Shown one piece after another: positions 23,044 to 35,218 of a stretch of 64,000 nt of DNA (positions are counted from its first letter, which is position 1; each line of letters opens with the position of its first letter). Made by a program: the position numbers and the translations under genes. Source of the stretch: Mesostigma viride (Eukaryota > Streptophyta > Mesostigmatophyceae > Mesostigmatales > Mesostigmataceae); NCBI GenBank assembly GCA_009746045.1, contig RPFO01000175.1:815001-879000 (forward strand), written 5' to 3'. A model generated the notes under the pieces. The model worked only from the letters and a program-made list of their open reading frames with translations. It did no database searches and was not told the DNA's origin.

Positions 23044-24566
23044 GAGTTGTTCATGCGCATGATCCTCAACCGCCTTCGTTCTGCTCGATCTCGACTGTCG
23101 GCCTTGGGGAAAGTCAAATGGGCTTCCGTCCTGGGCGCAACACCGTCATGGCCATCTTCGTCGCGCGTCGCCTCTTCGAGGAAATCGCTCTCCTGCAACA
23201 TGGTGAGTTTCCCGCCATCCTGATCTTCGTCGACTTCATCAAGGCTTTTGATTCTGTCCTCTGGGACGCTCTATGGGCTGTACTTGCTCGCGCTCGCGTC
23301 CCCACTCCCCTGATTACCGTCATCCGCACGCTGTATGAGGGTTCGACCACTTCGGTGCGCACTCAACACGGCATTACCCCGCCCTGCCCACTGCAGACCG
23401 GCGTCTGGCAGGGTTGCGTCCTGTCGCCGTACCTGTTTATTATTGTAGTGGATTATGTTATGCGCCAGGCACGTGCTTGCTTTGCTAGCATTGCAGGCCG
23501 TGCCCCTGGCCTAGCGATCACGAACGAGCTTGGGGAAGGGGGGCCGACTAACAAGCAGAATTTACTAGCTGACCTCATTTATGCCGACGACATCACGCTC
23601 ATCGAGAAGCCGGAGTCTGCCCAACTTTGGCTGGACTGCCTGGCGCTCGAGGCTCGGGCGGTTGGTCTAGAAATCAGCCCCAAAACGGAGGCCCTGGCCC
23701 TCGGCATGGCAGGGCCCCCACCCACACTCCGCCTCTCAGACGATGCCGAGGTAAACTACCCTCCTTCAGGCCGCTTGAAGCTGCTCGGCAGTTGGCTTCC
23801 CGACTGCGAGGACGACATGACGACACGGATCGGCATGGCGTGGGCGCACCTCCATGACCACCGCCGCTGGTGGAGCAACCCCGCCTTACCCCGGATCGTC
23901 AAGCGTGACCTCTTCAAGGTCGTCATTCTGACGATCCTGACCTACGGCGCCCGCATGACCTGGACACTGACGCAGGACTCAGCTGGAGCAACGACTCGAC
24001 GGCGCCGTCACCAAGATGCTGCGCCAGGCCCCCTTGGTTTGCACATTAGTAATGAGGATTTGTACGCTGATTTGCCCTATGTTTCCCACATTATTAGGCA
24101 CAGGCGCCTGGGCCTAGCCGGGCACCTGGCCCGCACAAATCAGGTAGATACATCAGATAGACTAGCTGGCACCAAGCCCGCCCAGCCTGGGCGATATGTC
24201 CTCACCTGGCGTGCCCCCGGCCGCGCGCGGCAGGGCCGCCACCCGTGGACTTTTCGTGATAGACTCGGCATGGACATGTGCTACACTAGACGTGACGGGC
24301 TCACACCCGGGCAGCCTCCTGGTTTGTCTGTAATATGGAGGCAGATGGTGCGCAAGGATAGATGGCAAGTAGTGATGAAGGAGACCACCCCCAAGCCTGT
24401 GGGGGCTCCGCGTGTGACCAAGTATGGCATTCATAGCGATTCGGGCCGCGGTGCCCACACCCCTGTAACTAGGACCTAGATAGCTTACACCATCCATTCC
24501 ATCCCATGTTCCCCTCCCACTGAGGACTTATGCTCACGTGACGCAGTCACGTGTCTATTAATTAAT
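23044..24566 (+). mobile_element. RTE-type LINE, copy 1 (5'-truncated)
   Basis: This non-LTR retrotransposon fragment is inserted in the A1 repeat of DIRS-like A with a 10-bp duplication TAATTGCCGG (23034-23043 and 24567-24576). The long frame (to 24479) gives reverse-transcriptase motifs FVDFIKAFDS, a GVWQGCVLSPYLF box and YADD at 23580-23591, then KLLGSWLPDCEDD and the C-terminal GLHISNEDLYADLPYVSHII domain. Compared with copies 2-4, the segment after ILTYGA reads in another frame until GLHISNE, which indicates two compensating indels; a shift near 23080 also spoils the start. The N-terminal endonuclease is missing. The 3' end has a CACGTGAC-GCA-GTCACGTG hairpin (24535-24553) and an ATTA-repeat tail. 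Such tails and the YGAETWT-type C-terminus suggest the RTE clade. Confidence 0.85.
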
Positions 24567-24869
24567 TAATTGCCGGCAGCTTACGTAAGGCTGCCGGGGC
24601 TATTAGGTCACATATTGCGTGAGAGAAGGAATCTAGATCTAGTAAACTACTACGCCATGAGCCAAGAAACCTAGACAGTTGCAGGTTTATATCTCAACGT
24701 AGCTCCTGCCACCTGGCCAAGAAAAACTGGCCAAAGTTTTGGCCACGACTGATCCGGATCAGGGCCGCACCGGCCTCAAAACGGGTATGTCACGTGAACC
24801 CAATAGCCTAGCTATAGCGGCTACCCTTCCATCTCACTATAAAGAAACTATGTTCAGAGAACCACGATT
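24567..24869. repeat. DIRS-like A split repeat A1, right part
   Basis: Second part of A1, from TAATTGCCGG to AGAACCACGATT, aligned with 11274-11570. It is the outer right end of DIRS-like A. Confidence 0.85.
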
Positions 24870-25751
24870 GTAATTGACCTGTTGAAGTTCTCTAAATATT
24901 TTGTAAAATTGTTATTTATTGACTTATCTATGGTCGTACGGATTAATTTTCGGTTGTACAGATTAATTAATAAATTAATAGACACGTGACTGCGTCACGT
25001 GAGCATAAGTCCTCAGTGGGAGGGGAACATGGGATGGAATGGATTAATTAATTAAATAACTAATAGACACGTGACTGCGTCACGTGAGCACAAGTCCTCA
25101 GTGGGAGGGGAACATGGGATGGAATGGATGGTATAAGCTATCTAGGTCCTAGTTACAGGTGTGTGGGCACCGCGGCCCGGATCGCTATGAATGCCATACG
25201 CGGTCACACGCGGAGCCCCCCCAGGCTTGGGGGTGGTCTTCTTCATCACTACTTGCCATCTATCCTTGCGCACCATCTGCCTCCATATTACAGACAAACC
25301 AGGAGGCTGCCCGGGTGTGAGCCCGTCACGTCTAGTGTAGCACATGTCCATGCCGAGTCTATCACGAAAAGTCCACGGGTGGCGGCCCTGCCGCGCGCGG
25401 CCGGGGGCACGCCAGGTGAGGACATATCGCCCAGGCTGGGCGGGCTTGGTGCCAGCTAGTCTATCTGATGTATCTACCTGATCTGTGCGGGCCAGGTGCC
25501 CGGCTAGGCCCAGGCGCCTGTGCCTAATAATGTGGGAAACATAGGGCAAATCAGCGTACGAATCCTCATTACTAATGTGCAAACCAAAGGGGATGTTAAG
25601 GGCCTTGCGCAGCATCTTGGTGACGGCGCCGTCGAGTCGTTGTTCCAGCTCCTGCGTCAGTGTCCAGGTCTCGGCGCCGTAGGTCAGGATCGTCAGAATG
25701 ACGACCTTGAAGAGGTCACGCTTGACAATCCGGGGTAGGGCGGGGTGGCTC

Positions 25752-26366
25752 AGTTGTGAGAGAGTAATGCCGAAGATCGCCATGGCTCTTGCAGGAATGT
25801 TGCCTTTACTGAATAAGGAAAACATATACGTAAGTCACGTCAATTCCAAGACTGCACGCAGCACAGACGACAAGGTCGCAGTGCCAAGAGAACGTGCACG
25901 CAAGAGCTAGCGTCCTGGCGCTACCAAGTCACACATATAACTTGCTATAGGGACGCGTCCAAGTATTCAGCTGCACTGTCACAGCTGAACTGTCAATCAA
26001 TTGATCCCACAGACTCTGGCACGCCTTTGGCGCGCAGATCTATCAATTGTCCATACGGCTAGTCCTGTGGACCTATCCGTACATTACTCAGCATCAATTG
26101 TCTCATAGGTCCTGGCGCGCTACAGCACGCCTACCTATCAATTGACCATCAAGTCCTGTACAAGTCCTGTCAACGTCCTGCGGACTATCAAAGTGACACT
26201 TGTACATCCTGTGTCCGTACGCGCCCACAGTGGCGCGCCGGGTACTGTTGGCACCGCCTAGGAACGTCATAACTTTTACATCCCGTAACCAAATGAGGCG
26301 TTCAAGGTGCCGTTGGAAAGAGCGTAACAATCTCTATCCACCTAACGTAAATCCTTTACGTTAACT
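25752..26366 (-). repeat. LTR of Copia-like element 2 (downstream copy)
   Basis: 615 bp, starting AGTTGTGAGAGAGTAATGCC and ending TTTACGTTAACT on the plus strand. It matches 35219-35833 almost exactly. It contains several ATCAATTG palindromes and paired TCCTG blocks in the middle. Confidence 0.92.
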
Positions 26367-26794
26367 CCAATCCCTTTTTTTCTTTAGGGATCACATCCCC
26401 TGCCAGGGACCCTTGAAGTAGCTTGAAATGTCCTTCACTCCAGCTTGAAGCTTGAACAGATGGCCAATGCCATTCCCCCAGCCCTTTCTTTTAAGGAACT
26501 GGAAAAGAAACAGATCTGCCACAGGGAAAACCATTCCATGAGAAATGGAGAAAAACCTATGGAAGTGGCATTACAGAGTACCACCAGATATTGGAAACAC
26601 ACAATATTAAATACATACAGGTTATATTCTATGAGGTCTTCTCCAGGAATTAATCCCGTCACCTCGGTAGAGCCTCCAGTACAATGACCTTCTGGCGGTG
26701 AGTTACATTAATCCCAGATACTAATCCCATAAAACCCAGTACATATTTAATATAAGCACAATAAATCCATGACAATTAATATACCACTTGACAA

Positions 26795-27837
26795 TTAATT
26801 AATTAATTAATAGACACGTGACTGCGTCACGTGAGCACAAGTCCTCAGTGGGAGGGGAACATGGGATGGAATGGATGGTGTAAGCTATCTAGGTCCTAGT
26901 TACAGGGGTGTGGGCACCGCGGCCCGAATCGCTATGAATGCCATACTTGGTCACACGCGGAGCCCCCACAGGCTTGGGGGTGGTCTCCTTCATCACTACT
27001 TGCCATCTATCCTTGCGCACCATCTGCCTCCATATTACAGACAAACCAGGAGGCTGCCCGGGTGTGAGCCCGTCACGTCTAGTGTAGCACATGTCCATGC
27101 CGAGTCTATCACGAAAAGTCCACGGGTGGCGGCCCTGCCGCGCGCGGCCGGGGGCACGCCAGGTGAGGACATATCGCCCAGGCTGGGCGGGCTTGGTGCC
27201 AGCTAGTCTATCTGATGTATCTACCTGATTTGTGCGGGCCAGGTGCCCGGCTAGGCCCAGGCGCCTGTGCCTAATAATGTGGGAAACATAGGGCAAATCA
27301 GCGTACAAATCCTCATTACTAATGTGCAAACCAAAGGGGATGTTAAGGGCCTTGCGCAGCATCTTCGTGACGGCGCCGTCGAGTCGTTGCTCCAGCTCCT
27401 GCATCAGTGTCCACGTCTCGGCGCCGTAGGTCAGGATCGTCAGAATGACGACCTTGAAGAGGTCACGCTTGACGATCCGGGGTAGGGCGGGGTTGCTCCA
27501 CCAGCGGCGGTGGTCATGGAGGTGCGCCCACGCCATGCCGATCCGTGTCGTCAGGTCGTCCTCGCAGTCGGGAAGCCAACTGCCGAGCAGCTTGAAGCGG
27601 CCTGAAGGAGGGTAGTTTACCTCGGCATCGTCTAAGAGGCGGAGTGTGGGTGGGGGCCCTGCCATGCCGAGGGCCAGGGCCTCCGTTTTGGGGCTGATTT
27701 CTAGACCAACCGCCCGAGCCTCGAGCGCCAGGCAGTCCAGCCAAAGTTGGGCAGACTCCGGCTTCTCGATGAGCGTGATGTCGTCGGCATAAATGAGGTC
27801 AGCTAGTAAATTCTGCTTGTTAGTCGGCCCCCCTTCC
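26795..27837 (-). mobile_element. RTE-type LINE, copy 3 (5'-truncated)
   Basis: Flanked by an 11-bp duplication CCACTTGACAA (26784-26794 and 27838-27848) in the 3' region of Copia-like element 2. One open frame (27837 down to 26889) runs from GGPTNKQNLLADLIYADDI through KLLGSWLPDCEDD and YGAETWTLMQELEQRLDG to the stop, so the surviving C-terminal third of the reverse-transcriptase protein is intact. The 3' hairpin is at 26815-26833, followed by a (TTAA)n tail. Confidence 0.88.
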
Positions 27838-28061
27838 CCACTTGACAAAGTAAGGCGTATTACAATAGTTCGCCTGTCATTCTCTCAACAGGGTAGTATT
27901 GGCGCCCGTCTTACGGCGCCCGTCTACTTGTCAGATGGTAAATTGCCACAGCAAACAAATGACAAAATGAAACACATAGGCAACAATTAAATCCTACCCT
28001 GGGGAACTAGGGAAGTCTGAACAGGCAAACACCTGAACAGGCCAGCTTGTAGAAACATAAT

Positions 28062-28083
28062 ACCAGGGAATCGAACCCCGCCC
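28062..28083 (-). other. tRNA T-arm / B-box-like motif in 3' region of Copia-like element 2
   Basis: On the minus strand the sequence contains GGTTCGATTCC within a GC-rich block. This is an exact match to the RNA polymerase III B-box consensus and to a tRNA T-arm. A 22-bp block around it is identical in Copia-like element 1. No full tRNA fold was found. Confidence 0.65.
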
Positions 28084-29020
28084 TATAAACCCCAGAATGA
28101 AGGTTCCCAGACCATTGTGAGAGGTATGTACAAATATACATTTCTTTTAAAATAGAATACATGGTCTGTAATGGACCTGTCAACCTTGTGTAGTCAACAG
28201 CATGAACCCCAGCCAAAACCTGGCTGTATCCTGATTAAGATCAGAGTGAGTGTACCATGGTCCATGAGCCTTAGTACAGTCTAAAATGCAGGTATTATGC
28301 CAGTCACAATGCTGACACTACCACACAATCTGCTCTCCGATGCCCTATAACCAGGCACCAGCTTAGACAGCTTGCTGAGATGGGTCCATCAGAGACTGAA
28401 GAACCTTGTACTGCACTGCTGCCTTCTGCGGCTAGCTTGGTCAAAGCATCAGCAGGATTGTCAACCCCAGGGATATGCTCAATATTGGCCAAGGAGGACA
28501 ATTCCTTAAGAAGGAGATAATCCAAGTCCCTACTTGAATCTGGCCATCTGCCTGTGCACAAACTGCACCATCCCCATGGAGTCTGTTTTGAGAAGAGTGG
28601 TAACCTGAATTAAGTGGCCAAGGAGTGTTAGAAGTCATCTGATGAAGCAACTCCTTCAGATAAAGGCTTGTGTGAATGCCTTAACAAATAGCCCTGCATT
28701 CTGCCACATCACTGCTGACAGCCACCCGTTTGTGCAGGCGACTAAACCAGCTCACCAAACTCCCCAGGCCTTCCTGTCTGAGCACAAAGAGCCCTGCAGC
28801 CCTGCCTCTGACCTTGGAGACCTGCCTGCTGTCCATTGAGCTATCCACATACAGCTCCATGCAAATGGGTTGTGATAAATCCACTGCAGACAACAGAATG
28901 CCAGATGAAGCCCTGACCTGATCAGCCACCTTGGCAGACCCTAGCTAGCTCCATCAGCATGTCATCAGGCAACCTGGCTATGACCATAAGGTCTGGCCTG
29001 GAAATACCTGCCACCCAAGC

Positions 29021-29532
29021 TGTCAAGAATCCTGTCTTGAATATGCCCATTATGCTGACCGTGCAGAAATCTATAATACGGGCAACTGTATTCGAGCCCT
29101 AATTAACAAATAGATATGCTCGGATAGTAGTACCTAAGTGGGATTTGTCCTACGTGAACGGACACTATGACTATGTGCCAAGTTGTACAATGGCACTAGG
29201 ACCATTGGTCACTATCTTCACCAGATTATAGTATTGTGTCATGTGCATGTCATACCATGCCGTACCGAGTCATGCATGCGCATGCACCATGTTCCAACAT
29301 ACCAGCTGTCGTTATCGACCCATTGTCGGCCCATGCGCATACCAGGGCCGCCGCCACCACTCACCTACCATAATTACCAATGTTCACGCTACCTTGAGGT
29401 AGCCATGGAAAGCCACACCATATGGACGTAATAAATAATTTTCCTGGCTCCTGACGCTTAAGTTGGCAATGATTCACCACCTACAAATTATTAATTTAAG
29501 TCCCCATAATAATAACCCCATGCCCTTTAACA
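29021..29532 (+). repeat. 5' LTR of the non-autonomous LTR element
   Basis: 512 bp, TGTCAAGAATCC to CCCTTTAACA; partner at 31185-31696. Confidence 0.93.
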
Positions 29533-31184
29533 TGGTATCGGAGGTCCGGGGCAAGATCTTTCAACGGAATTAACCAACCTCTAAGCGGCAGCTCACATTT
29601 TATTGAGCGCCTTGATCATAGTTTATATTTTCATATACGGAGCAGCTTGGTCGAATTCTTGTACTTGATACGACCATGATTATGGCGCAGATGCTACCGT
29701 GAAATTCAAGGCTTTCAATCGACTTACTTCAATGTGTGGTAACACCAAATATTCGGGGTGACACCTACCGTCGCTAAAATCCGTCAAGAATTTCCCAAGC
29801 TCCGGTGCGCAGGCCAGATCTACGCTTTTATACTTATATATGCCCGAAACTGATCAAACGCCAACATTTCGGTGATGGGGACGTCGGCACTGAAGCCTGG
29901 CACTCAAAAGGTGCCGGCTCTGGTTCCAGGCAGCGCCAGTGATTTTTTACCTGGCAGCACATTTTTGGCCAAGTGCAGTGCGTTCAATCGGCGCGGGGTC
30001 ACTGACGGGCTCCCACTGAGCCGCGCGAGCTGTGAGCATCGACGAGAAATCGGCGGAGCTGTTTACCTCAAGAATTTTTCATGAGAACCGGTCTTTCTTT
30101 TGTACCGGCACCATTTCGCGTGGCATCAACATTCTTTTGGGCGCATTCTTTTAAACCGGAATTCTTTTTAAACGGTCATCACTTCAAGAGCCCAGAGCCT
30201 GCCATGCTCCAAGTTTCCAAGAAAAAGGGGAACATTCCCTGGGTCCTGCTCTCAAGGCCAGCCTGCTGACACAGCTGCACACCACACTAAGGAGGGTGCT
30301 CACTAACTCCCCACGTTGTTTTCAGCACTAGTTGCAGTTTTATAATTCAGTCACATTTAACTAGTTGCAGGCACCACTAGCAGCAGTAACAGCTAGTTGC
30401 ACTATCACGTGCCAGCACTAGACACCCACTAGCAACCAGTTGCCCCATACCATAATGTAAGCAGCAGTAACAGCACAGTCCCATCAGCACCATCACACTG
30501 GCATCAACAAGCACAGCAGGCAACACCAGCAGGAACAGAGTACACTGCATAGTCCATGCAGGCAGCTACCCACACTTGCCTAGCCAGCAAGGAGAAGTAG
30601 TAGCACCCAGCAGCACATGCATGACTCTCCACCACAGGCGTAGAGTAGATAGTAGCTGCAGTCAGCTGCACGCACTTGTCTAGCTAGCAAGTAGCAGTCC
30701 AGCAACCAGCTCTACATCCTCACGTCACAGTTCACCTTGTAGTAGTTGCAGTAAGTTGCATCAAAACCTGTTGGCAAACAAGTCAAAGTAGCACTACCAG
30801 CACCACACAAGAAACTGTACCCACACACAGCATAGATCGTGTGTGCACACACAACAGCTGACGTCACCGGTTTACCAGCCGCTACCAGTTCCCAACGTTT
30901 CGAGCTGCAACCCTGGCATCAACCAGTACCGGCTACAGTCTGCATCCAGCCTCAACACTGAGCAACCAGTCTTTCCAGTTTAAGAGCCTGTTTCCAGTTT
31001 GGCTCCACCCTCGTGTGGCGCACTCCATGTGACAATATGGGGCTACACAACCTTGCCCTCATTTTTCTTGCTGTTTTATATCAAGACCAGGGTGTCGTGT
31101 AAGGAGGGAATCCACTTAGGTACCCGACTACCCTCGCCAGGATCTAGCATTTGTATTTATAGACAGCATCATGTGCAAGGAGGG

Positions 31185-31696
31185 TGTCAAGAATCCTGTC
31201 TTGAATATGCCCATTATGCTGACCGTGCAGAAATCTATAATACGGGCAACTGTATTCGAGCCCTAATTAACAAATAGATATGCTCGGATAGTAGTACCTA
31301 AGTGGGATTTGTCCTACGTGAACGGACACTATGACTATGTGCCAAGTTGTACAATGGCACTAGGACCATTGGTCACTATCTTCACCAGATTATAGTATTG
31401 TGTCATGTGCATGTCATACCATGCCGTACCGAGTCATGCATGCGCATGCACCATGTTCCAACATACCAGCTGTCGTTATCGACCCATTTTCGGCCCATGC
31501 GCATACCAGGGCCGCCGCCACCACTCACCTACCATAATTACCAATGTTCACGCTACCTTGAGGTAGCCATGGAAAGCCACACCATATGGACGTAATAAAT
31601 AATTTTCCTGGCTCCTGACGCTTAAGTTGGCAATGATTCACCACCTACAAATTATTAATTTAAGTCCCCATAATAATAACCCCATGCCCTTTAACA
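31185..31696 (+). repeat. 3' LTR of the non-autonomous LTR element
   Basis: 512 bp, with one difference seen from the 5' LTR (CCATTGTCGG versus CCATTTTCGG). Confidence 0.93.
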
Positions 31697-34600
31697 CAAG
31701 CAACCATGCCCCTGACCACCATAGGACACAGTGCCTGTGTGATGACTGGAGGAAGCTTGCTAATGAGGGTTTCTTGATAATCATTGCCCCCCACCAGCTG
31801 CATACGCCATTCTCCCCCCTTCTTGACCAGTGTGGCCTCCATGCCCACAAACAGTAGAGGCTCATTCTCCACCTGCCATTGCTCCCTACCCAGAGGAAAC
31901 TTGGACTTAATGATGGAGATCAACTGCTTAAGCCACGACGTAGGAGCCAGCAGGTGCAGGTCATCCCCGTGCAGCGAAGCATACACTGGTAGGCCTTCCC
32001 ATTGCCCCAGAAACAAACAGGGGTCTACAGGAGAAACCTTCAAGTTGCAATGCTCCTTCAGGAAACGGTTGAGTGTCTCCCTCCAGATTATTGGACTTGA
32101 CCTCAGACCCTCCAGGCCCTTGAGGATTTTCAGGAACTCAGTGTGAATGTCCCTTTTCCATACAGCAGGCACCCTGCATGACATAGAAAGGCGTCTTGCC
32201 CTCCCACTTTTCCTGTGCCACATCTGCATCCCCCTCCAGAAATGCCCTCTTGAAGTCTACCACCACTGAGCCATAGTCCAAGCCCTTGTTGAGAAGGCCT
32301 AGAAATACACACAGCAGCAGCCTCCAAGTGTCATGCCACATGCCAGGGGTATAAAGCTCCTCAGCAGTGCACTCACCAGTACCCTTGAACTCATTCAGCA
32401 CTGGCCTGACATGTGGTACCTTGACCCCGTCCACCTCCTTCATCTTGATGACAAACTTGAGCTTGAGTATCTAGACGCCGTGCAGGAGGCAGGTCATTGA
32501 CAGGTTCCACGCATTTCTTGGAGATCCAGTCCTCCCCAGATTTAATCAGACCCAGTGTGACCTGGGGACACATAATGGGAGAGGACACGAGCTTCACCAG
32601 GCCTTGGTAGTTGATAAGGCTGTGTCCAGCAAGTGAGTGAGGACCAATGCCCAAACTGCTTGGATGACTAGCAGCTGGCAGTATGAGGTCATCAACCAAG
32701 GGCTCCTGCCCCTGGCACACCTGCACACGCTTGACCGTCCTGGTTACTGCACGTGATAGGTGAGTGGTCCTGAAATTAATCAGTGGGACCTGACCAGCCC
32801 CTTCCTTAGTCAGGAGAGAGGACGTGATCACTACCCCATCCTGGCATCGGAAATTCTGCCCCAGAAGAGCAGGTCCCTGATAGCCCTCCAAGACACAAAA
32901 TGCAGTGTCCTGTCCAAGGATAGGAATAGATACCTCACCCAGTACCTTCACGTGTACCCCGCCACTGAAGTCAGACACAAACTGATAGCTGGGCTCAGAC
33001 ATGCTGTACCCTGCTGCAGCTCTGGTCCCAATGATGGAAACCTGAGAATTCGTGTCTACCTCTAAGGCAGTGTCCAGCCCCAGATTGCCATGCCACCTGA
33101 CCTTGGCTACCTTGGGCTGCTTCTTGGCTCTTTGCAGAGCCCCAATCAATCCAGCCAAACTTGTCCCCCTGGGCTTGGTTAAGGCCTTGGGCTTGACAGT
33201 TGACCCCCCATGCAGCTGTTGACCTTGCAGCCTGTTCAACAAGTACCTCTGCAACCTGGCCAGGGCTGACAGATTCCCTTGCAACAGATGTGGTCGTTGC
33301 GTCAGTGATGTCACCTGGGACCTGAAAATCCTGCAGATCCTGTGAGCCTTGTACCTGACTGCCCTCATTCATCAGGTTAGGCTTGACATATGACCAACTC
33401 AGCCGGTGCACATGCTTTGGTTCGTCCTCCATGCTGACCAAGCATGCGTGGCTAGCTTCATCAACCTGGGTAACCACCCCAGGACTCCAGCTACCACTTT
33501 TGCCATACAGGCTCGGTTCCTTCCAAGCTAGGACCTTCTGACCCACTTTTGGCTCCAGCATCTTCCGTCCCCGGTCCTTCTCCCTCAGCTTGGCAAAGGT
33601 GACATGTGCAGCATGTTTCCAGCCCTCCAGCACATGTGGAGGGCACAGGCCATGATATAGACCCATTGGGCTGACAGCAACTCCATCATAGTAGAAATTG
33701 ACCCTGCTGTTCAGCTGCTGCTCCACGTTCCTCAACCATGCACTCCTGACAAGTGCAGGTGCAGACAAGGGTACCCAGTCTTCAGAGATGATCAACTTCT
33801 TGACCTCGATCCTGGATTGCCCTTTCTATAGCACCCTGCTGCCCATGAGCCTCCCTAGGTGTAACCAGCAACTCAGGAAGGGTGGGATCACCCTTGAGAT
33901 GCATGCTGAAACCGCATGTCCACCTGGATTCTTGTGGTAGGAAACTTGGCTCTCACATTCTGCAGGGCAGCCAGCAAATACCTGTTCTTCATAGAAGGTA
34001 GATGCTCTAGCACCTTGTACTTTGTGTACCTGTCAACGCACACCAACAGTTGCATGCCCCTGATGTGTTGGATATCACATCGCAGATCACCAATGCTCTG
34101 AGGTAGAGCTTTGGCATGTGATTTCCTGGGCTTGTTGGAGGACAACTGGCACTTACACCGTGAGGCAGCTTGCTGGCACGCCTTGAGAAGGGGTGCCTTG
34201 CCCATACGGAAGGCAAAGTTGTTTGACAGAGAAGTGGCATGCCCAAACATGTTGTGGATCTGGGCACCCAACTCCTGGTACACGGAGGAAGCAGTCCCTG
34301 GCACAGGCAGGACTGTGCTGTCAGGTTGTCCAGCATCACCATGCTGACTTCCATCCTCATTTGACTCAGAGCCTGAGTCACCCTGCTCATGCCCACCACC
34401 TGGACCGTCAGCAGGGACCACATGCATACCACCAGAGGCCTTCACGTGTACCCCTCTGTGGTTGTGCATTGGTTTCTCTCAAAATGAGAGGTCCACCCTC
34501 GTGCCCAGCACGAGGATGCATGGGGTCAGACATTCTTACAGCTGCACCAGCTGTCAAGGACGTCTTCATAGGAACCTGAACCTCTCCAGGTGACCCTGGG

Positions 34601-35218
34601 CCATCCTGAACCTGGAGATCACCCACTTGTTGACCAGATAGAAAATCTGCATTGGAGCACCTGGCCTCCCCCCTGGGTGAATTAAGATGTGTAGGGTTGG
34701 CCTCAGACAGTCATTGCTCCTTGTTCTCCTCTTGCTGACTGCCCTTTGAAGGCTGGCCTGCCTGGGACTTGTTCTTGTTTTTGTTTTTGTTGTTGTTGTT
34801 GTTGTTCTTGTTGCTGCCCTGGCCTTGGGTCTTCTTGAAGGAAGGACACTCTTTCTTGATGTGCCCCCACCCCTTGCACAGGTAGCACTGGATCTTGGTC
34901 TTGCCCTGGCCACCACCCCCATTGTCAGACGCGTTACCCTGCTTGGGCTTGCCACCCACCCTCCTGAACACCGACTTGGCATGTGATTGCCCGTCAGGGT
35001 CGGGTGAATGGTTGGCCTTCCGCTTGTTATCGTGACCCCCACGCCCTCCCTGGCTTCTGTCAGCCTCAGGCGCCCTGGAGCCCCCTTGGGCACGCCCACC
35101 TGCATGGGTTGCCTTCACAGCTGGCACCCCACCTTCAAACATCTCCTCTGCCTCGAGTGCTTGTTTTATGATGACCTTGTAGGCCTTCAGGGTAGAGTGA
35201 AATTCGGCGTGTAATACG

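Larger units (their letters stand above)
10969..24869 (-). mobile_element. DIRS-like (tyrosine-recombinase) retroelement A, old and interrupted
   Basis: This is a fossil retroelement in minus orientation, about 5.5 kb without its insertions. Parts in transcript order: terminal repeat A1 (22897-24869, itself hosting a LINE), gag-like region (about 21.55-22.81 kb), reverse transcriptase (two parts, about 21.04-21.39 and 13.3-14.2 kb, separated by the hAT-like insertion), RNase H (VRLVDSTAALG), a 2A-like motif and a tyrosine recombinase (about 11.8-12.6 kb; LRISEALNLRVGH, IHGLRHGGATHD). Then come repeats B1 (11571-11705), A2 (11134-11570) and B2 (10969-11109). This A1-ORFs-B1-A2-B2 order is the split-direct-repeat layout of PAT/Kangaroo-type elements. 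No target duplication is seen, as expected for recombinase-mediated entry. The paired repeats differ at several percent of sites, so it is the oldest element here. The coding region is broken in several places besides the two insertions. Confidence 0.85.
29021..31696 (+). mobile_element. Non-autonomous LTR element (TRIM/LARD-like), young
   Basis: Two 512-bp LTRs (29021-29532 and 31185-31696) with canonical TG...CA ends flank 1.65 kb of non-coding DNA. The target duplication is CAAGC (29016-29020 and 31697-31701). A primer-binding site TGGTATCGGAGG begins at 29533, close to the initiator-methionine tRNA complement TGGTATCAGAG. A purine tract AAGGAGGG precedes the second LTR. One LTR mismatch was seen, so the insertion is very recent. 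The interior has no gag or pol; 30280-30990 is a CA/AGC-rich stretch with recurrent AGTTGCAG and CAGCAC words. It lies in the RNase H region of Copia-like element 2. Confidence 0.9.

Noticed and set aside
24964-25133. A separate, very short LINE insertion next to copy 2
   Set aside because: The 12-bp duplication GGTTGTACAGAT encloses both 3' ends together with the 5' part at 36970, so it is one insertion with a duplicated tail.
25142-25459. Opposite-strand 111-codon frames repeated at each LINE copy (also 24162, 26871, 56988)
   Set aside because: They are antisense shadows of the conserved LINE C-terminal region.
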